This document shows, one piece after another, positions 25,317-36,646 of a stretch of 64,000 nucleotides of DNA. The stretch spans positions 124,001 to 188,000 of the forward strand of contig JBBAED010000002.1 of NCBI GenBank assembly GCA_041656115.1. Reading direction: 5' to 3'. A program made the translations under genes and the position numbers. How positions within the stretch are numbered: position 1 is the first letter of the stretch; each line of letters opens with the position of its first letter. Under the pieces are notes generated by a model that was not told the origin of the DNA, made no database searches, and saw only the letters and a list, made by a program, of their open reading frames with translations. This DNA comes from Dehalococcoidales bacterium (GTDB lineage Bacteria > Chloroflexota > Dehalococcoidia > Dehalococcoidales > UBA5627).

Positions 25317-28300
25317 ATGCTAAAAAGGAAGATTATTAATTCCCTGCTTGCGCTCGTATTGCTGTTTAGCCTCGGAGCTGTTGCAGCGTTACCGGTAATA
25401 GCAGATGGAGGCGGAGGCGGAGAGCCTGCCGGGAATGTATTAAATGTGTCGAATTGGACAGCACCAACCAGTGTTACCGGCACTGCAACCCCAACCGGCC
25501 GCCAGGCAACGATTAAAGTCGGTAGCACATACCATATGTGGTATTCTGCTGACGAAGCCACGCTTTATTACACCTCGTCAACAAACCCTGCGACAGACTT
25601 TGCCGCAAGTGCATCGTGTAGCTTCACCGGAGGCGACCCTGCAAATGTCGGCAGTGTTACCGTCTTTAAAGAAGGTGCCACTTTCTACATGATTACCTAC
25701 GGTGCAAATGAGAAAAAATTCGCCATTTATACTTCACCCGATGGAATAGCTTGGACTTTTAAAAGAGTAGTCCTAGCTGGCGAGGGTTCATTTGACAAAA
25801 TTGATGGCCCCTTCCTTATGAAGGATGGAAATGTTTATCGTCTTTATTTCCAAGCTAGAGAAACAAGCTCAGTTAAATATTCTATATATTCTGCCAGTTA
25901 CAATGGCTCCAGCTTATCAGATGAAGGTATTTTTGAGAGCCCCATAAAAATTTTACAATGTGGAGAATTAGGTAAGTGGGGACAGACCTTAATGCATCCG
26001 GCTGTTGTTAAAGACGGCGATATGTATTACATGTGGTTCAGTTCACATGATGGTAAGAGTTCTCAGCAACAAATCGGCTTTGCGTCCTCGGAAGACGGCA
26101 CAACTTGGGTCAATAGCCCCGGCAATCCAATTATTCTTCAAGTAACCCCTCACTACGGATTTGCCGAACCATCCGTTATTAAAGACGGCGATATTTGGCG
26201 TATATGGTATACATCAAAAGATGCATCATCGGTAAAATACATGGAAGCTGCCGGACCCTTTGAATTTTCTTCTATCCAAGCAGCCATCAATGCCGCTGAA
26301 GACGGCGATACTATTCAGGTGGCAGCGGGTACGTATAACTTAACTGAACCCATCGTCGTTAATAAAAAGGTAACCCTTACCGGAAATACAACGGCTCCGG
26401 AAACAGTTGTCCTTAATGCCCCGACAGACGGCGATGACCGTGAAGTATTCCAAGTATTATCCGACGATGTTACCATCCAAGGGTTCACTATCCAAGGCTC
26501 AAAAGATATCCAAAAAGGTGGTTCTTGGAACTCTAACCCCGGTATCGCTGTCGGCGGCGATAAGCTGATGCTTGTTAATAAACCTACCGGCGCCACCGAA
26601 TATACTTTCAATTACTGGGGCTTTGCCGTTAAAAATATAAATATCCTTAATAACATAATTACGAATAACAGTTACGGCATTTTCCTTTTCCATTCACAGA
26701 ATGTCGTTATTGAAGGAAATAAAATTTATAACAACACCCGTGATGCCAATACATGGTCCGGAAAAGGTATTGCAATATACACCAGTAAAGACATGGCAGA
26801 CCCAAGTAAAGTTAGCAGCGGAACTGTATTACCGCACACTAACAACATTACAATCAACGACAACGAAATCTATGGAAATAAGCTTTACGGAATTGAACTC
26901 AACCACTCAGAGGCATACCATGGCGGTACGGGCGGACCGTTTGATGTTAACGTAAAAATAACCAACAACACAATACACGATAACAGCGGACCGTTGGACG
27001 CATTGGGTGGAGCGCTTGACTATTCTCGAGGTATTTCAGCTAACGGAAATGAAACTAATGTTACGGTAACAGGCAATGTCATCTATGGCCATACCGCGAG
27101 TGCCGGTGCCAGATTTAGTCCTACCAATGCCGGAATACGGTTGAATAACAGCCATGGCTGGACAATTCAAGATAATGAGATTTACGGTAATATGCGTGGC
27201 ATATATGCGTACGGAACTTCTACAAATATAACCATAAATGCAGGCTTGCTTGGTCCTAACCTTATTTACGATAACGCCCAAGGCATTTGCGTGTCAGATG
27301 GCACCGTCGGAACGGTCAACGGAAATAATATCTACGATAACGATGTGAACACATGGACTTCTGACGGTATTAATCCTGCCGGTGTTATTAACGGCGGTAG
27401 TAATGAACTTGACGCCACCAATAACTGGTGGGGGGATGCCAGCGGACCGAAAGCAACATCCAACCCCGATGGTGCAGGCAACGCAGTTTCCGATAATGTC
27501 AATTTTGACCCTTGGTTAGGTGCTATTCCGGTAGATGATCCGTTTAGCGGCGATTTAGACCTTACCGGCGCTTTAAGCTATTCAGTAAATGGTGACGGCG
27601 AAGTTCTGGAAACGGTAGCAGCAACTACCGATGATGAGAAGTTCAGCATTACAATCCCTGCAGGAACCACCGCAAAAGACGAAGATGGTAATCCTTTAGC
27701 CGGGTTTACAGTCAACACAACCGAACCCGAAGAATTTGTAGGCAATCCGCCCGCAAACGCAAATTCTATCGGCACTATTTACGAGTGGGGTCCTGCAGGC
27801 GCAACATTTGACCCCTTCATCATATTCGAATTTAAATATGAATACCAATTGGGGATGGACGAAGATAATCTGGTTGTAATGTATTATGACGGCAGTGAAT
27901 GGGTAGCACTTGAGAATTGTGAAGTTGACAAAATAAATAAGATTGTAACAGCTTATGTTACTCACTTTACCCCATTCTCACTGTTCTTATCCGGAACAGT
28001 TACAACCGGAACTACTACTACTACTACCGGAACTACTACTACCGGGACGACTACCGCTACAACTTCTACTGTTACTTCAACGGCTACAAGTACATCAACA
28101 ACCACAAGCACGTCAACCCAAACAGCCTCGGGCGGTACGACAACTTATACAACTACAATTGTCCAAACCCTAATAGTTCCGCAAACAGTGGTACAAACCG
28201 TTACTGAGCCGACAACGGTAACACAACCCGGTAAAACAGTTACCCAAACCGAAACCAAAATTTCGGAAATAACGACTACTAAACAGCAAACATTACCGGC

Positions 28301-28439
28301 ATCAATATCGACAACTACCGCCACGCAAACCGTGGTTCAAACGGATGAAGTCATAAACTGGCCGATGGTCGCTATAATCGGCATGATTTCCCTGCTAATC
28401 GGCGCGCTGGTAGTGGTAATCTTTACAAGACGCGTCTAA
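25317..28439 (+). CDS. Surface-anchored beta-propeller/beta-helix protein
   Basis: A 1040-residue exported protein. There is a signal peptide (1-31), then a segment of about 290 residues with repeated YHMWYSADE, YYMWFSSHDG and WRIWYTSKDA motifs like the five-bladed propellers of GH32/43/62-type glycosidases. A right-handed parallel beta-helix follows (about 320-730; many NNI-x-NN-x-IYGN turns, NosD/PbH1-like). Then comes a domain (about 745-890; SITIPAGTTAKDEDGNPLAG, GATFDPF, YYDGSEWVALE) also found in the protein at 46345-47790. A long Thr-rich linker and a C-terminal membrane span with Arg tail close it. It probably binds or trims a polysaccharide at the cell surface; catalytic residues are not proven. 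Confidence 0.85.
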   Translation: MLKRKIINSLLALVLLFSLGAVAALPVIADGGGGGEPAGNVLNVSNWTAPTSVTGTATPTGRQATIKVGSTYHMWYSADEATLYYTSSTNPATDFAASASCSFTGGDPANVGSVTVFKEGATFYMITYGANEKKFAIYTSPDGIAWTFKRVVLAGEGSFDKIDGPFLMKDGNVYRLYFQARETSSVKYSIYSASYNGSSLSDEGIFESPIKILQCGELGKWGQTLMHPAVVKDGDMYYMWFSSHDGKSSQQQIGFASSEDGTTWVNSPGNPIILQVTPHYGFAEPSVIKDGDIWRIWYTSKDASSVKYMEAAGPFEFSSIQAAINAAEDGDTIQVAAGTYNLTEPIVVNKKVTLTGNTTAPETVVLNAPTDGDDREVFQVLSDDVTIQGFTIQGSKDIQKGGSWNSNPGIAVGGDKLMLVNKPTGATEYTFNYWGFAVKNINILNNIITNNSYGIFLFHSQNVVIEGNKIYNNTRDANTWSGKGIAIYTSKDMADPSKVSSGTVLPHTNNITINDNEIYGNKLYGIELNHSEAYHGGTGGPFDVNVKITNNTIHDNSGPLDALGGALDYSRGISANGNETNVTVTGNVIYGHTASAGARFSPTNAGIRLNNSHGWTIQDNEIYGNMRGIYAYGTSTNITINAGLLGPNLIYDNAQGICVSDGTVGTVNGNNIYDNDVNTWTSDGINPAGVINGGSNELDATNNWWGDASGPKATSNPDGAGNAVSDNVNFDPWLGAIPVDDPFSGDLDLTGALSYSVNGDGEVLETVAATTDDEKFSITIPAGTTAKDEDGNPLAGFTVNTTEPEEFVGNPPANANSIGTIYEWGPAGATFDPFIIFEFKYEYQLGMDEDNLVVMYYDGSEWVALENCEVDKINKIVTAYVTHFTPFSLFLSGTVTTGTTTTTTGTTTTGTTTATTSTVTSTATSTSTTTSTSTQTASGGTTTYTTTIVQTLIVPQTVVQTVTEPTTVTQPGKTVTQTETKISEITTTKQQTLPASISTTTATQTVVQTDEVINWPMVAIIGMISLLIGALVVVIFTRRV

Positions 28440-28478
28440 CACAAAATAATAATCGAAACGGTATTATCCGAAACGATA

Positions 28479-28514
28479 CGGGCCTCGCAGCTAAACCCTG
28501 CGGGGCTCGTTTTT
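28479..28514 (+). terminator. Rho-independent terminator after the beta-helix protein
   Basis: CGGGCCTCGCAG (28479-28490) and CTGCGGGGCTCG (28498-28509) form a 12-bp stem with two G-T pairs, followed by TTTTT. Confidence 0.85.
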
Positions 28515-28683
28515 ATCCCGCAAAGGTTTTAGCCCCTGCCTGTTAACCTACACATCAAAACCTTTTTGACGAGGTAACTGCCAAACAGTATAATAAACCT
28601 CGGTATAAATACCTGCCGGCTGTTTGCAAAATGTTAACAGTCGGTTATTATGTAAACTTACTGCGGTAGGTTTAGCACCCCAA

Positions 28684-28773
28684 GGAGAGGTGTCCGAGTG
28701 GTTCATGGTGCCGCTCTCGAAAAGCGGTCTTCGCGCAAGTGAAGCGTGGGTTCGAATCCCACCCTCTCCGCCA
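28684..28773 (+). tRNA. tRNA-Ser (anticodon CGA)
   Basis: Acceptor GGAGAGG pairs with CCTCTCC, discriminator G and an encoded CCA follow (28771-28773). The anticodon loop CTCGAAA gives CGA (Ser, UCG). A long variable arm and GGTTCGAATCC T-arm are present. Confidence 0.95.
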
Positions 28774-28814
28774 CTAATTCCCCCGATAATTTTCCGCGCC
28801 GCAAGGAAAGATAA

Positions 28815-29522
28815 GTGCAAATAACGGATAAACTGAGAGCCGAACTTCTTAAAAATGCCGATGAGGCAGTGCGTCTTAGCGGCAAACGTTTCTTTAAAGA
28901 AGAAGTTAGACTGCACGGCGTTAAAACACCGCTTGCTCAGAAGATCGGCAAGACTTTCTTTAATGATTTCAAACAAGAAAAGAGTAAAGCGGAAATCTTT
29001 GCCCTGTGCGAAAAGCTATGGCAATCGGGCTATCTGGAAGAACAAATTATTGCTTGCGATTGGGCTTACGGGTTGCGTGAAAAGTACGAACCGGCGGATT
29101 GGGAAATCTTTGCCGGGTGGATTAACAATTACGTTTCAAACTGGGCATCCTGCGACACGCTCTGTAATCACAGTGTGGGGCATTTTACGGAAACCTACCC
29201 CATTTATGTGTCCGGGCTCAAAACGCTTGCCAAATCCGCAAACAGATGGGCTAAACGCGCCTCGGCGGTGTCGCTTGTAATACCGGCGCGCAAAGGGCTC
29301 TTTTTAGACGATATCTTTGAAATTGCGACTATCCTTCTCCAAGATCCGGACGATTTGGTGCAAAAAGGCTACGGGTGGATGTTAAAGGCAGCCGCTGAGG
29401 CGCACCAGCAAGCGGTTTTCGATTTTGTTATTGCCAATAAAGAAAACATGCCGCGAACGGCTCTGCGCTATGCGATTGAGAAAATGCCGCCGGAACTAAA
29501 AGCCGCCGCAATGCAAAAGTAG
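28815..29522 (+). CDS. DNA alkylation repair protein (AlkD-like HEAT repeat)
   Basis: A 235-residue all-helical protein of the AlkC/AlkD superfamily, DNA glycosylases that remove alkylated bases. It has the family blocks LWQSGYLEEQIIACDWAYGL, WINNYVSNWASCDTLCNH (with the catalytic-region Trp-Asp) and the RWAKRASAVSLVIPARKG segment. The start is GTG with AAGGAAAG upstream. Normal length. Confidence 0.88.
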   Translation: MQITDKLRAELLKNADEAVRLSGKRFFKEEVRLHGVKTPLAQKIGKTFFNDFKQEKSKAEIFALCEKLWQSGYLEEQIIACDWAYGLREKYEPADWEIFAGWINNYVSNWASCDTLCNHSVGHFTETYPIYVSGLKTLAKSANRWAKRASAVSLVIPARKGLFLDDIFEIATILLQDPDDLVQKGYGWMLKAAAEAHQQAVFDFVIANKENMPRTALRYAIEKMPPELKAAAMQK

Positions 29523-29595
29523 CCAAACCTGCGCTGGAATTAAAAGATAAAATATACTACAATATACCGAATTGTTTAATTAATGCGGCCGATTT

Positions 29596-29685
<90 letters not shown>

Positions 29686-29886
29686 TTTTTTTGGTTGTTT
29701 AAAGTGTTTTGTTGTCAATTTGTGCCCTGCCTCGGTGTTATTTTCCCAGCGCATCCGATTTAACACAAATATTTTCTTTTGGGCTTTTATTATTGTTTAA
29801 GCAAGCCGATGGCTTGCAGGGCGACGCTGTCATTGTGGTATAATAACAGCGCTTTATTTAAACTATGTGATAAGGAGAGTTGCACT

Positions 29887-32136
29887 ATGCCTGAGGCAAT
29901 CATTTGGTTTAAGGACATTTCCAAAGAAGACGTCCCGATAGCCGGCGGAAAAGGGGCTAATTTAGGGGAAATGACAAAAGCCAACATACCGGTTCCTCCC
30001 GGTTTCGTTGTTTCCGTAAGCGCCTACTTTGAATTTCTGGAAAATTCCGGAATCGTTGAAGATATCCAACCGCTTCTTAAATCCCTGGACATCGAAGATA
30101 CCAAACAACTACAACGCGTTGCCAAGATAATCAAAAAAATGGTCTTGGATTGCCCGATAATGCCCGAATTGGCCGACGAAATTAAAGCGGCCTATAAACA
30201 ATTGGGCGGCGGGCTGGTAGCTGTTCGCTCTTCGGCAACCGCCGAAGACCTCCCCGAAGCCTCGTTTGCCGGACAGCAAAGCACTTATCTTAATATCGAG
30301 GGCGCCGATGAGGTTGTCGATGCGGTGCTTAAGTGCTGGGCATCCCTTTTTGAACCGCGCGCTATTTATTACAGGGTTCAGCAAGGCTTTGACCACTTTA
30401 AGGTTGGCATCGCCGTACCCGTCCAGAGAATGATTGCATCCGTTACCTCAGGGGTTATGTTTACCGTTGAACCGGTAACCAGCAACACCAGAGAAATTGT
30501 AATTGAAGCGATTTACGGCTTGGGAGAGGGGTTAGTTTCGGGAGAAGTAACCCCCGACTTGTATATTGTCGATAAAGAAAAACTTTCTATTTTATCGAAA
30601 AGAATCAGCAAGCAGAAGAGCCAGCTTGCCAGAAATCCGGTTGCGGACGGTAAAGATATTAACACTTGGCAGCTGATTGATAAAGACTTACAAGGCAAGA
30701 TTAAACTCTCGGACGCCGAAATTTTAGAGCTTGCCCAAATCGGTAAGCAGATTGAAGAACATTACAACTTCCCGCAGGACATTGAATGGGCCAAAGAAAA
30801 CGGGAAGTATTATATTTTACAAACAAGGCCGGTAACCACAATTAAGGAATCGGTAGAGGAAGAACCCGAAATTAACGCCCCCGTACTGTTAAGCGGCGTT
30901 GCCGCCAGCCCGGGTCTTGCTTCGGGGCCGGTTAAGATTATCTATGAGCCCTCTCAGTTAGACAGGGTTCATCAGGGAGATATTCTTGTGACCGAGATGA
31001 CCACCCCCGACTTTGTTCCGGCAATGAAAAAGGCGGCGGCAATTGTTACCGACCGCGGCGGAAGAACCGCGCATGCCGCTATCGTCAGCCGCGAACTCGG
31101 AATTCCTTGTGTTGTCGGTACCGATCTTGCAACATCAACCCTAATCGATAAAAAGATTATTACCGTTGACGGTTCAAAAGGTAAGGTTTACAGCGGTAAA
31201 ATCGCCCGCAGTATAACCACTACTAAAATGTCGAATATCCTAAGGGAATCCTTAATTACCAAAACCAAGGTTTATGTCAATTTAGCCCAACCTGAACTCG
31301 CTGATATGATTTCCGTACGTAATGTTGACGGTGTCGGCCTGTTAAGGGCGGAGTTTATTATTGCCCAAATCGGTGAACACCCCAAATACATGTTAAAACA
31401 GAACAGGGGCAACGAATTTGTTGATAAGCTTTATAACGGCCTGCTTTCTTTTGCCAAGCCGTTTTATCCGCGCCCGGTAATTTACCGAACCACCGACTTT
31501 AAAACCAACGAATACCGGGACCTTATCGGCGGACGCGATTTTGAGGAAACGGAAGAAAACCCGATGATCGGTTATCGCGGAGCCTCCAGATACGTTACCG
31601 ATATTGATTCGTTCCAACTCGAAATTGAAGCAATTAAGCGTGTCAGAAGAGATTATAAGAACCTGCACGTAATGATTCCTTTTGTAAGAACGGTCGACGA
31701 ACTGAAAAGAACCAAAGCTATCTTGGAAGAAAACGGGCTTGTTCGCAGTGAAGATTTCAAGCTCTGGATGATGGTGGAGGTCCCCTCCAATATCTTCTTA
31801 ATTGAGAAATTTTTAAGTGTCGGGATTGACGGTATTTCAATCGGCAGTAACGACCTAACCCAGCTGACTCTCGGTATTGACAGAGACAGCGCAAAACTGG
31901 CACCGACTTTTGACGAACGTAATGAGGCCGTTCTTGTTGCGCTTGAGAGGGCCGTTACCGTTGCTAAAAGCATGGGGGTTACCGCATCGATTTGCGGACA
32001 GGCTCCTTCGGTATATCCCGAACTGACCGAGAAACTGGTTTCTTGGGGAATCACTTCCGTTTCGGTCAGCCCCGATATGATTGGCACCACCCGCCAGATA
32101 ATTGCCAAGGCGGAAGCCAAACTTAATCATAGATGA
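29887..32136 (+). CDS. ppsA: Phosphoenolpyruvate synthase (pyruvate, water dikinase)
   Basis: Converts pyruvate and ATP to PEP, AMP and phosphate for gluconeogenesis. The 749-residue protein has the N-terminal ATP-grasp part (GGKGANLGEMTKANIPVPPGF; VRSSATAEDLPEASFAGQQ), the phospho-His swivelling domain (TDRGGRTAHAAIVSRELGIPCVVG) and the C-terminal PEP-binding barrel (GISIGSNDLTQLTLGIDRD). The start at 29887 has AAGGAGAG upstream; an upstream in-frame start at 29779 would add 36 residues without homology-like features. A TATAAT lies at 29839-29844. It overlaps dgt by 4 bases. Confidence 0.93.
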   Translation: MPEAIIWFKDISKEDVPIAGGKGANLGEMTKANIPVPPGFVVSVSAYFEFLENSGIVEDIQPLLKSLDIEDTKQLQRVAKIIKKMVLDCPIMPELADEIKAAYKQLGGGLVAVRSSATAEDLPEASFAGQQSTYLNIEGADEVVDAVLKCWASLFEPRAIYYRVQQGFDHFKVGIAVPVQRMIASVTSGVMFTVEPVTSNTREIVIEAIYGLGEGLVSGEVTPDLYIVDKEKLSILSKRISKQKSQLARNPVADGKDINTWQLIDKDLQGKIKLSDAEILELAQIGKQIEEHYNFPQDIEWAKENGKYYILQTRPVTTIKESVEEEPEINAPVLLSGVAASPGLASGPVKIIYEPSQLDRVHQGDILVTEMTTPDFVPAMKKAAAIVTDRGGRTAHAAIVSRELGIPCVVGTDLATSTLIDKKIITVDGSKGKVYSGKIARSITTTKMSNILRESLITKTKVYVNLAQPELADMISVRNVDGVGLLRAEFIIAQIGEHPKYMLKQNRGNEFVDKLYNGLLSFAKPFYPRPVIYRTTDFKTNEYRDLIGGRDFEETEENPMIGYRGASRYVTDIDSFQLEIEAIKRVRRDYKNLHVMIPFVRTVDELKRTKAILEENGLVRSEDFKLWMMVEVPSNIFLIEKFLSVGIDGISIGSNDLTQLTLGIDRDSAKLAPTFDERNEAVLVALERAVTVAKSMGVTASICGQAPSVYPELTEKLVSWGITSVSVSPDMIGTTRQIIAKAEAKLNHR

Positions 32137-33173
32137 TCCAAAATTTTAATATTCGACAAAGAATTGAAGAGCGTGAGCTGCAACTGTCAAAGTTTGCAGC
32201 TCGAAGCGCCTTATCTCGCGGCAGGGAAAGATACGAAGAACCATGCCCCTTGCGAACAGCATTCCAACGCGACCGCGACCGAATTATCCATTGTAAATCG
32301 TTCCGGCGCCTAAAACACAAAACTCAGGTCTTTATTGCCCCGCTTGGTGACCATTATGTTACCAGGCTAACGCATACCCTTGAGGTTTCCCAACTGGCAA
32401 GAACAATTGCCCGCGCCCTAAACTTAAACGAAGACCTCACCGAAGCCATTAGCCTCGGGCATGACTTGGGGCACACCCCTTTCGGGCATGTCGGGGAGGA
32501 TGTGCTAAACGAACTCTATGATGAGGGGTTTAAGCATAACCAACAGAGTTTACGGGTGGTGGAGATTGTTGAGAACGATGGGAGGGGTTTAAACCTGACA
32601 TGGGAAGTAAGGGACGGGATATTAAACCATTCCAAGCCGGGAGATACGATGTACGGGGAGAATTGGGGAAAAGTCGGAACGCTTGAGGGCGAAATCTGCA
32701 AAATATCCGACTTAATCGCCTATGTTAACCACGATATCGGGGATTCAATCAGAGCCGGAATAATAACCGAAAACGACCTCCCCTCTTCCACGCTGAAACT
32801 TTTGGGGGAATCCCACGGGGAGCGCATTGATACAATGGTAAGCGATATTGTCGAAAGCTCGTGGGCAGCCAACGGTAACTGCGAGACCTCGGAAAGACCT
32901 TCCATTAAAATGAGCAAGGAAATTCTGGGAGCCACCAACGAACTGCGGCAATTTCTTTTTGAAAAGGTTTACCGCGTTCAATCCAAAGAAAAGGAATCCT
33001 TAGCGGCCAGAAAAATTGTTAGTAAACTCTACAAATATTTTTTAAATCATATCGATGAACTGCCGCAAGAATACAGGCAGCTGAGCGACAAAACCGAAAG
33101 ATGCGTGGTTGATTATATTGCCGGTATGACAGACCAGTATGCAATCAACCTTGCCAAACAGATTCCTTTCTAG
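32133..33173 (+). CDS. dgt: Deoxyguanosinetriphosphate triphosphohydrolase-like protein
   Basis: HD-domain dNTPase, 346 residues. The H...HD...D metal site is seen in TRLTHTLEVSQLARTIARAL, then LGHDLGHTPFGHVGE, and the N-terminal FQRDRDRIIHCKSFRRLKHKTQV block is typical. The start overlaps ppsA (ATGA). It lies upstream of dnaG and rpoD, which fits nucleotide-pool control next to replication genes. Confidence 0.93.
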   Translation: MIQNFNIRQRIEERELQLSKFAARSALSRGRERYEEPCPLRTAFQRDRDRIIHCKSFRRLKHKTQVFIAPLGDHYVTRLTHTLEVSQLARTIARALNLNEDLTEAISLGHDLGHTPFGHVGEDVLNELYDEGFKHNQQSLRVVEIVENDGRGLNLTWEVRDGILNHSKPGDTMYGENWGKVGTLEGEICKISDLIAYVNHDIGDSIRAGIITENDLPSSTLKLLGESHGERIDTMVSDIVESSWAANGNCETSERPSIKMSKEILGATNELRQFLFEKVYRVQSKEKESLAARKIVSKLYKYFLNHIDELPQEYRQLSDKTERCVVDYIAGMTDQYAINLAKQIPF

Positions 33174-33263
33174 ATTTCGGCAGCTAATTATTGCGGCACG
33201 CCCCCGGTTTTTATTGCAACCCAATTGGAACAACACCATCAAGAATATAACGGAATTATGTAG

Positions 33264-33269
33264 TATAAT
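33264..33269 (+). promoter_or_regulatory. -10 element close to the dnaG start
   Basis: TATAAT 12 bases before the dnaG ATG with no clear -35 and no Shine-Dalgarno. It suggests a near-leaderless transcript. Confidence 0.45.
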
Positions 33270-33280
33270 TATTAAGAACT

Positions 33281-35071
33281 ATGAACATTATTGAAGAAGT
33301 AAAACAAAGAATCGATATTGCGGAAGTTGTCGGGCAATCTACCAAGTTAACCAAAGCCGGTAAGAACCTTAAGGGCTTGTGCCCTTTCCACAGCGAAAAG
33401 CACGGCTCCTTTTTTATTTACCCCGACGACCAAAGGTGGCACTGTTTCGGCGCCTGTAACGAAGGCGGAGATGTTTTCTCTTTTGTTATGAAACAGCAGA
33501 ATATCACCTTTGGCGAGGCTTTGCGTTTACTTGCCGAAAAAGCCGGCATTGAGGTACCGTCAACAAGCGGGCAAAAAGAAGACAAAGAAAAATACGATAA
33601 ACTTTACCAAATTAACCAAGCCGCCGCACAATATTATCACAATGTAATTGTAAATTCGGAATACGGCGATAAAGCCAAAGCCTATGCCACAAAAAGGGGC
33701 TTAAATGAAAAAACAATCTCCGATTTTCAATTGGGATACAGTTTAAACAGCCGCGATGCACTCAAAGCTTATTTGCTTAACAAAGGTTTTAGCGAAAATG
33801 AGCTTTTGGAAGCCGGGGTAATCACAAAAACCGAGGGCAAACAATCGCATGATGTTTTTAGCAACCGCTTTATGTTCCCTATCTTCGATATAAAAGGAAG
33901 GTGCTGTGGATTTGGCGGAAGGGCCTTTGAAGATAATCAGGCTAAATATATTAACTCCCCGCAATCGGCTATTTTTGATAAAAGCGGCACCCTCTACGGG
34001 GCTAACTTAGCCTCACAATCAATCCGCCGGAATGATTTGGCAGTCCTTGTTGAGGGCTATATGGATGTTATTATCGCCCATCAATACGGTTTTGCGAATG
34101 TTATTGCTTCGATGGGCACCGCTGTTACCGAAAAGCAGATTAGCATCTTAAAAAAAATGACCAAAAATCTGGTGTTGGCACTCGATTCCGATGCCGCCGG
34201 TGAAGAGGCTATACTGCGTTCCGTCGAATACGAAAACTTAATTGAAAACGAAATTAAAGTGGCGCTTATCCCCGCCGGAAGCGATCCTGATGATGTGATA
34301 CGCAAGGACGCCTCCGAGTGGCAGAAGATTGTAGAGAATGCGATTCCCTTAATGGATTATACCTTTGATACGGTTACGGCAAAGCTGGATTTAACTACAG
34401 CCAAGGATAAAACGATTGCAGCCGAAAAACTTTTGCCGGTAATTGCGCAAATGGCGGATAAGGTGCGTAAAGCTCACTACATGCAAAAGTTATCGCGCCT
34501 TATCGGGGTAAGCCTGCGCGAACTTGAATCAATGGTTAAAAAGCCCGATTATAAATTCGGTATCAAAAAAGAGGCTTCCCCAACCCCAACGGGAACGCCC
34601 CGTAAATTTTCCCAGCCTCTTGAGGAATATTGCTTGACCTTACTGCTGCAATTTCCTAAACTTAATTCTTTCAAAACAAAAATTAAGGCGGAATACTTTG
34701 AAAACAGCGAAAATCGAGAGGTGTTTTTAGCACTTACGAAAACAGAAGATTTAGATTCCGTTAGGGATAATCTTGACTATGCGATTCGGGATTATTTGGA
34801 TGAGCTGTTAACCAAGGAAGTGCATCCCGATAAAATTGAACAAAAGATGTCTGTTTGCATACTCAGGCTACGTGAAAAGTTCTTGCGCAAACTTGAAACA
34901 GAGCGAGAAGTGATTTTAGCCGCCGAGGCGGCATCCAAAGGCAGTATAGCCGAGCTTAACAAGTTGGCGGAACACGGGATTGACGTAAGCGTTGAGCTAA
35001 AAGAAATTTTTTCCAAAAAATCGGCCGGTGGGTTTTACAGAGGAGATATTGATGAAACAAGAAAACGATAA
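33281..35071 (+). CDS. dnaG: DNA primase
   Basis: Makes RNA primers for replication. The 596-residue protein has an N-terminal CHC2-type zinc finger ([11 protein letters not shown] ... WHCFGAC), the catalytic core with TOPRIM motifs ([25 protein letters not shown]), and a helicase-binding C-terminal part. No ribosome site is seen. A TATAAT at 33264-33269 places the transcript start only about 5 bases from the ATG. The gene overlaps rpoD by 20 bases. Confidence 0.95.
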   Translation: MNIIEEVKQRIDIAEVVGQSTKLTKAGKNLKGLCPFHSEKHGSFFIYPDDQRWHCFGACNEGGDVFSFVMKQQNITFGEALRLLAEKAGIEVPSTSGQKEDKEKYDKLYQINQAAAQYYHNVIVNSEYGDKAKAYATKRGLNEKTISDFQLGYSLNSRDALKAYLLNKGFSENELLEAGVITKTEGKQSHDVFSNRFMFPIFDIKGRCCGFGGRAFEDNQAKYINSPQSAIFDKSGTLYGANLASQSIRRNDLAVLVEGYMDVIIAHQYGFANVIASMGTAVTEKQISILKKMTKNLVLALDSDAAGEEAILRSVEYENLIENEIKVALIPAGSDPDDVIRKDASEWQKIVENAIPLMDYTFDTVTAKLDLTTAKDKTIAAEKLLPVIAQMADKVRKAHYMQKLSRLIGVSLRELESMVKKPDYKFGIKKEASPTPTGTPRKFSQPLEEYCLTLLLQFPKLNSFKTKIKAEYFENSENREVFLALTKTEDLDSVRDNLDYAIRDYLDELLTKEVHPDKIEQKMSVCILRLREKFLRKLETEREVILAAEAASKGSIAELNKLAEHGIDVSVELKEIFSKKSAGGFYRGDIDETRKR

Positions 35072-36578
35072 GAAGACTAAGAAAACAACAACAAAAAAGA
35101 AATCGGAGACTCAACTTGAAGAAGGTTTAGCCGAAAAAGAGAAAGAAGAGTCGATTAATGATGGGGGCGCCGAAGAAGATTTTGCAATCGACGATATGCC
35201 CGAAGACGAATTTAACCCCGAAAAGGAAGAACTTGAGGAGGAACCGGCAAGCGAGCAGGATATTAAGCTGACGTTACTCGGACCGGGTGAAGAACCGGGA
35301 ATAGTTGACGATCCGGTTCGCATGTACTTGCACGAAATCGGCCGCGTTTTATTACTGACCGCGGAAGAAGAGAAAGTCCTTGCCAAAAAAATGGAGGCCG
35401 GCAGACGTATCCGTGAAATTAAAGAAAACTACATTGAACAAAACGGACGAACGCCTACGGCTACGGAAATTTTGTTGCGGATGCTCGAAGATCTTTCAAA
35501 CCAGATAGATATATTGCATCTTTTACAAGAGGAACTGGCTGTTCCTCTAACCGAAAACTTTAAAGAGAGCATTGCCGATACTGCGGTTATTAATAGCGTT
35601 GCCAATGAAATCGACCAGAGACTGCCGCAAAATATTGCCCAAAAAACAGAGCAGCCGGTACCGGATATCGAACAGGCAATCATAAACCTTTATTTAAACA
35701 TAACCTTGCTTCCGAAGGATCTTTTGGCTGCAATTGACGATAATGTCCAACTGGCGGACGTCAAACACCTGGTAACGGACCAAGCTTTTATTGATTCCGT
35801 TACGGTTTTCGACGACAAGTTTCAATCTCATATCGATAAAATCCTTAAGGACTCGGACAAATCTGAAAAACATTTAATCGAAGCCAACTTAAGGCTGGTT
35901 GTCAGTGTCGCCAAAAAGCATATCGGGCGCGGCATGCCGCTTTTGGATTTGTTGCAGGAAGGGAATATGGGTTTGATTCGTGCAGTGGAAAAATTCGATT
36001 ACCACCGCGGGTACAAATTCAGCACATATGCCACTTGGTGGATTAGACAAGCGATTACGCGTGCCATCGCCGACCAAGCACGCACAATCAGAATCCCCGT
36101 GCATATGGTAGAAACAATTAACAAGCTTTTAAGTGTTACCAGAAACCTTTCTCAAGAACTGGGACGCGAACCGACGCCTAAGGAAATTGGAGATGAGTTG
36201 GAGATTTCGACGGATAAGGTAAGAGAAATTATTAAAGTTTCACAGCTGCCGATATCCCTTGAGGCGCCCATCGGCGAAGAAGAAGACAGCCACCTCGGCG
36301 ATTTTATCGAGGATCAAAATGCGCTGCCGCCTCCCGATGCCGCCTCCCGCCAGCTTTTAAAAGAGCAAATCGAAGATGTGCTGGATAGCCTAACACCGAG
36401 GGAAAGACGTGTATTGCAGTTAAGATTCGGCTTGGAAGACGGCCGCAGCCGTACGCTTGAAGAAGTCGGGCGCGAGTTTAATGTTACCCGCGAACGTATC
36501 CGCCAAATTGAAGCAAAAGCCTTGCGCAAACTGCGCCACCCCTCTCGCAGCCGCAGGCTCAAAGATTATTTGGAATAA
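35052..36578 (+). CDS. rpoD: Primary sigma factor (RpoD/SigA)
   Basis: A 508-residue primary sigma factor. After an acidic Lys/Glu-rich N-terminus come region 1.2 ([18 protein letters not shown]), a nonconserved insert, region 2 ([39 protein letters not shown]), region 3, and region 4 with the -35-binding helix ([19 protein letters not shown]). The start at 35052 has AGGAG (35041-35045) and lies inside the dnaG end. A terminator follows at 36601. Confidence 0.95.
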   Translation: MKQENDKKTKKTTTKKKSETQLEEGLAEKEKEESINDGGAEEDFAIDDMPEDEFNPEKEELEEEPASEQDIKLTLLGPGEEPGIVDDPVRMYLHEIGRVLLLTAEEEKVLAKKMEAGRRIREIKENYIEQNGRTPTATEILLRMLEDLSNQIDILHLLQEELAVPLTENFKESIADTAVINSVANEIDQRLPQNIAQKTEQPVPDIEQAIINLYLNITLLPKDLLAAIDDNVQLADVKHLVTDQAFIDSVTVFDDKFQSHIDKILKDSDKSEKHLIEANLRLVVSVAKKHIGRGMPLLDLLQEGNMGLIRAVEKFDYHRGYKFSTYATWWIRQAITRAIADQARTIRIPVHMVETINKLLSVTRNLSQELGREPTPKEIGDELEISTDKVREIIKVSQLPISLEAPIGEEEDSHLGDFIEDQNALPPPDAASRQLLKEQIEDVLDSLTPRERRVLQLRFGLEDGRSRTLEEVGREFNVTRERIRQIEAKALRKLRHPSRSRRLKDYLE

Positions 36579-36600
36579 TCGATACATTATAAAACATTTA

Positions 36601-36646
36601 AAAATCCGCTCGCCATTGCCGATTAAAGGCTTTCGAGCGGATTTTT
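36601..36646 (+). terminator. Rho-independent terminator after rpoD
   Basis: AAATCCGCTCG (36602-36612) and CGAGCGGATTT (36634-36644) form an 11-bp stem, followed by TT and an AT-rich tail. Confidence 0.85.
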
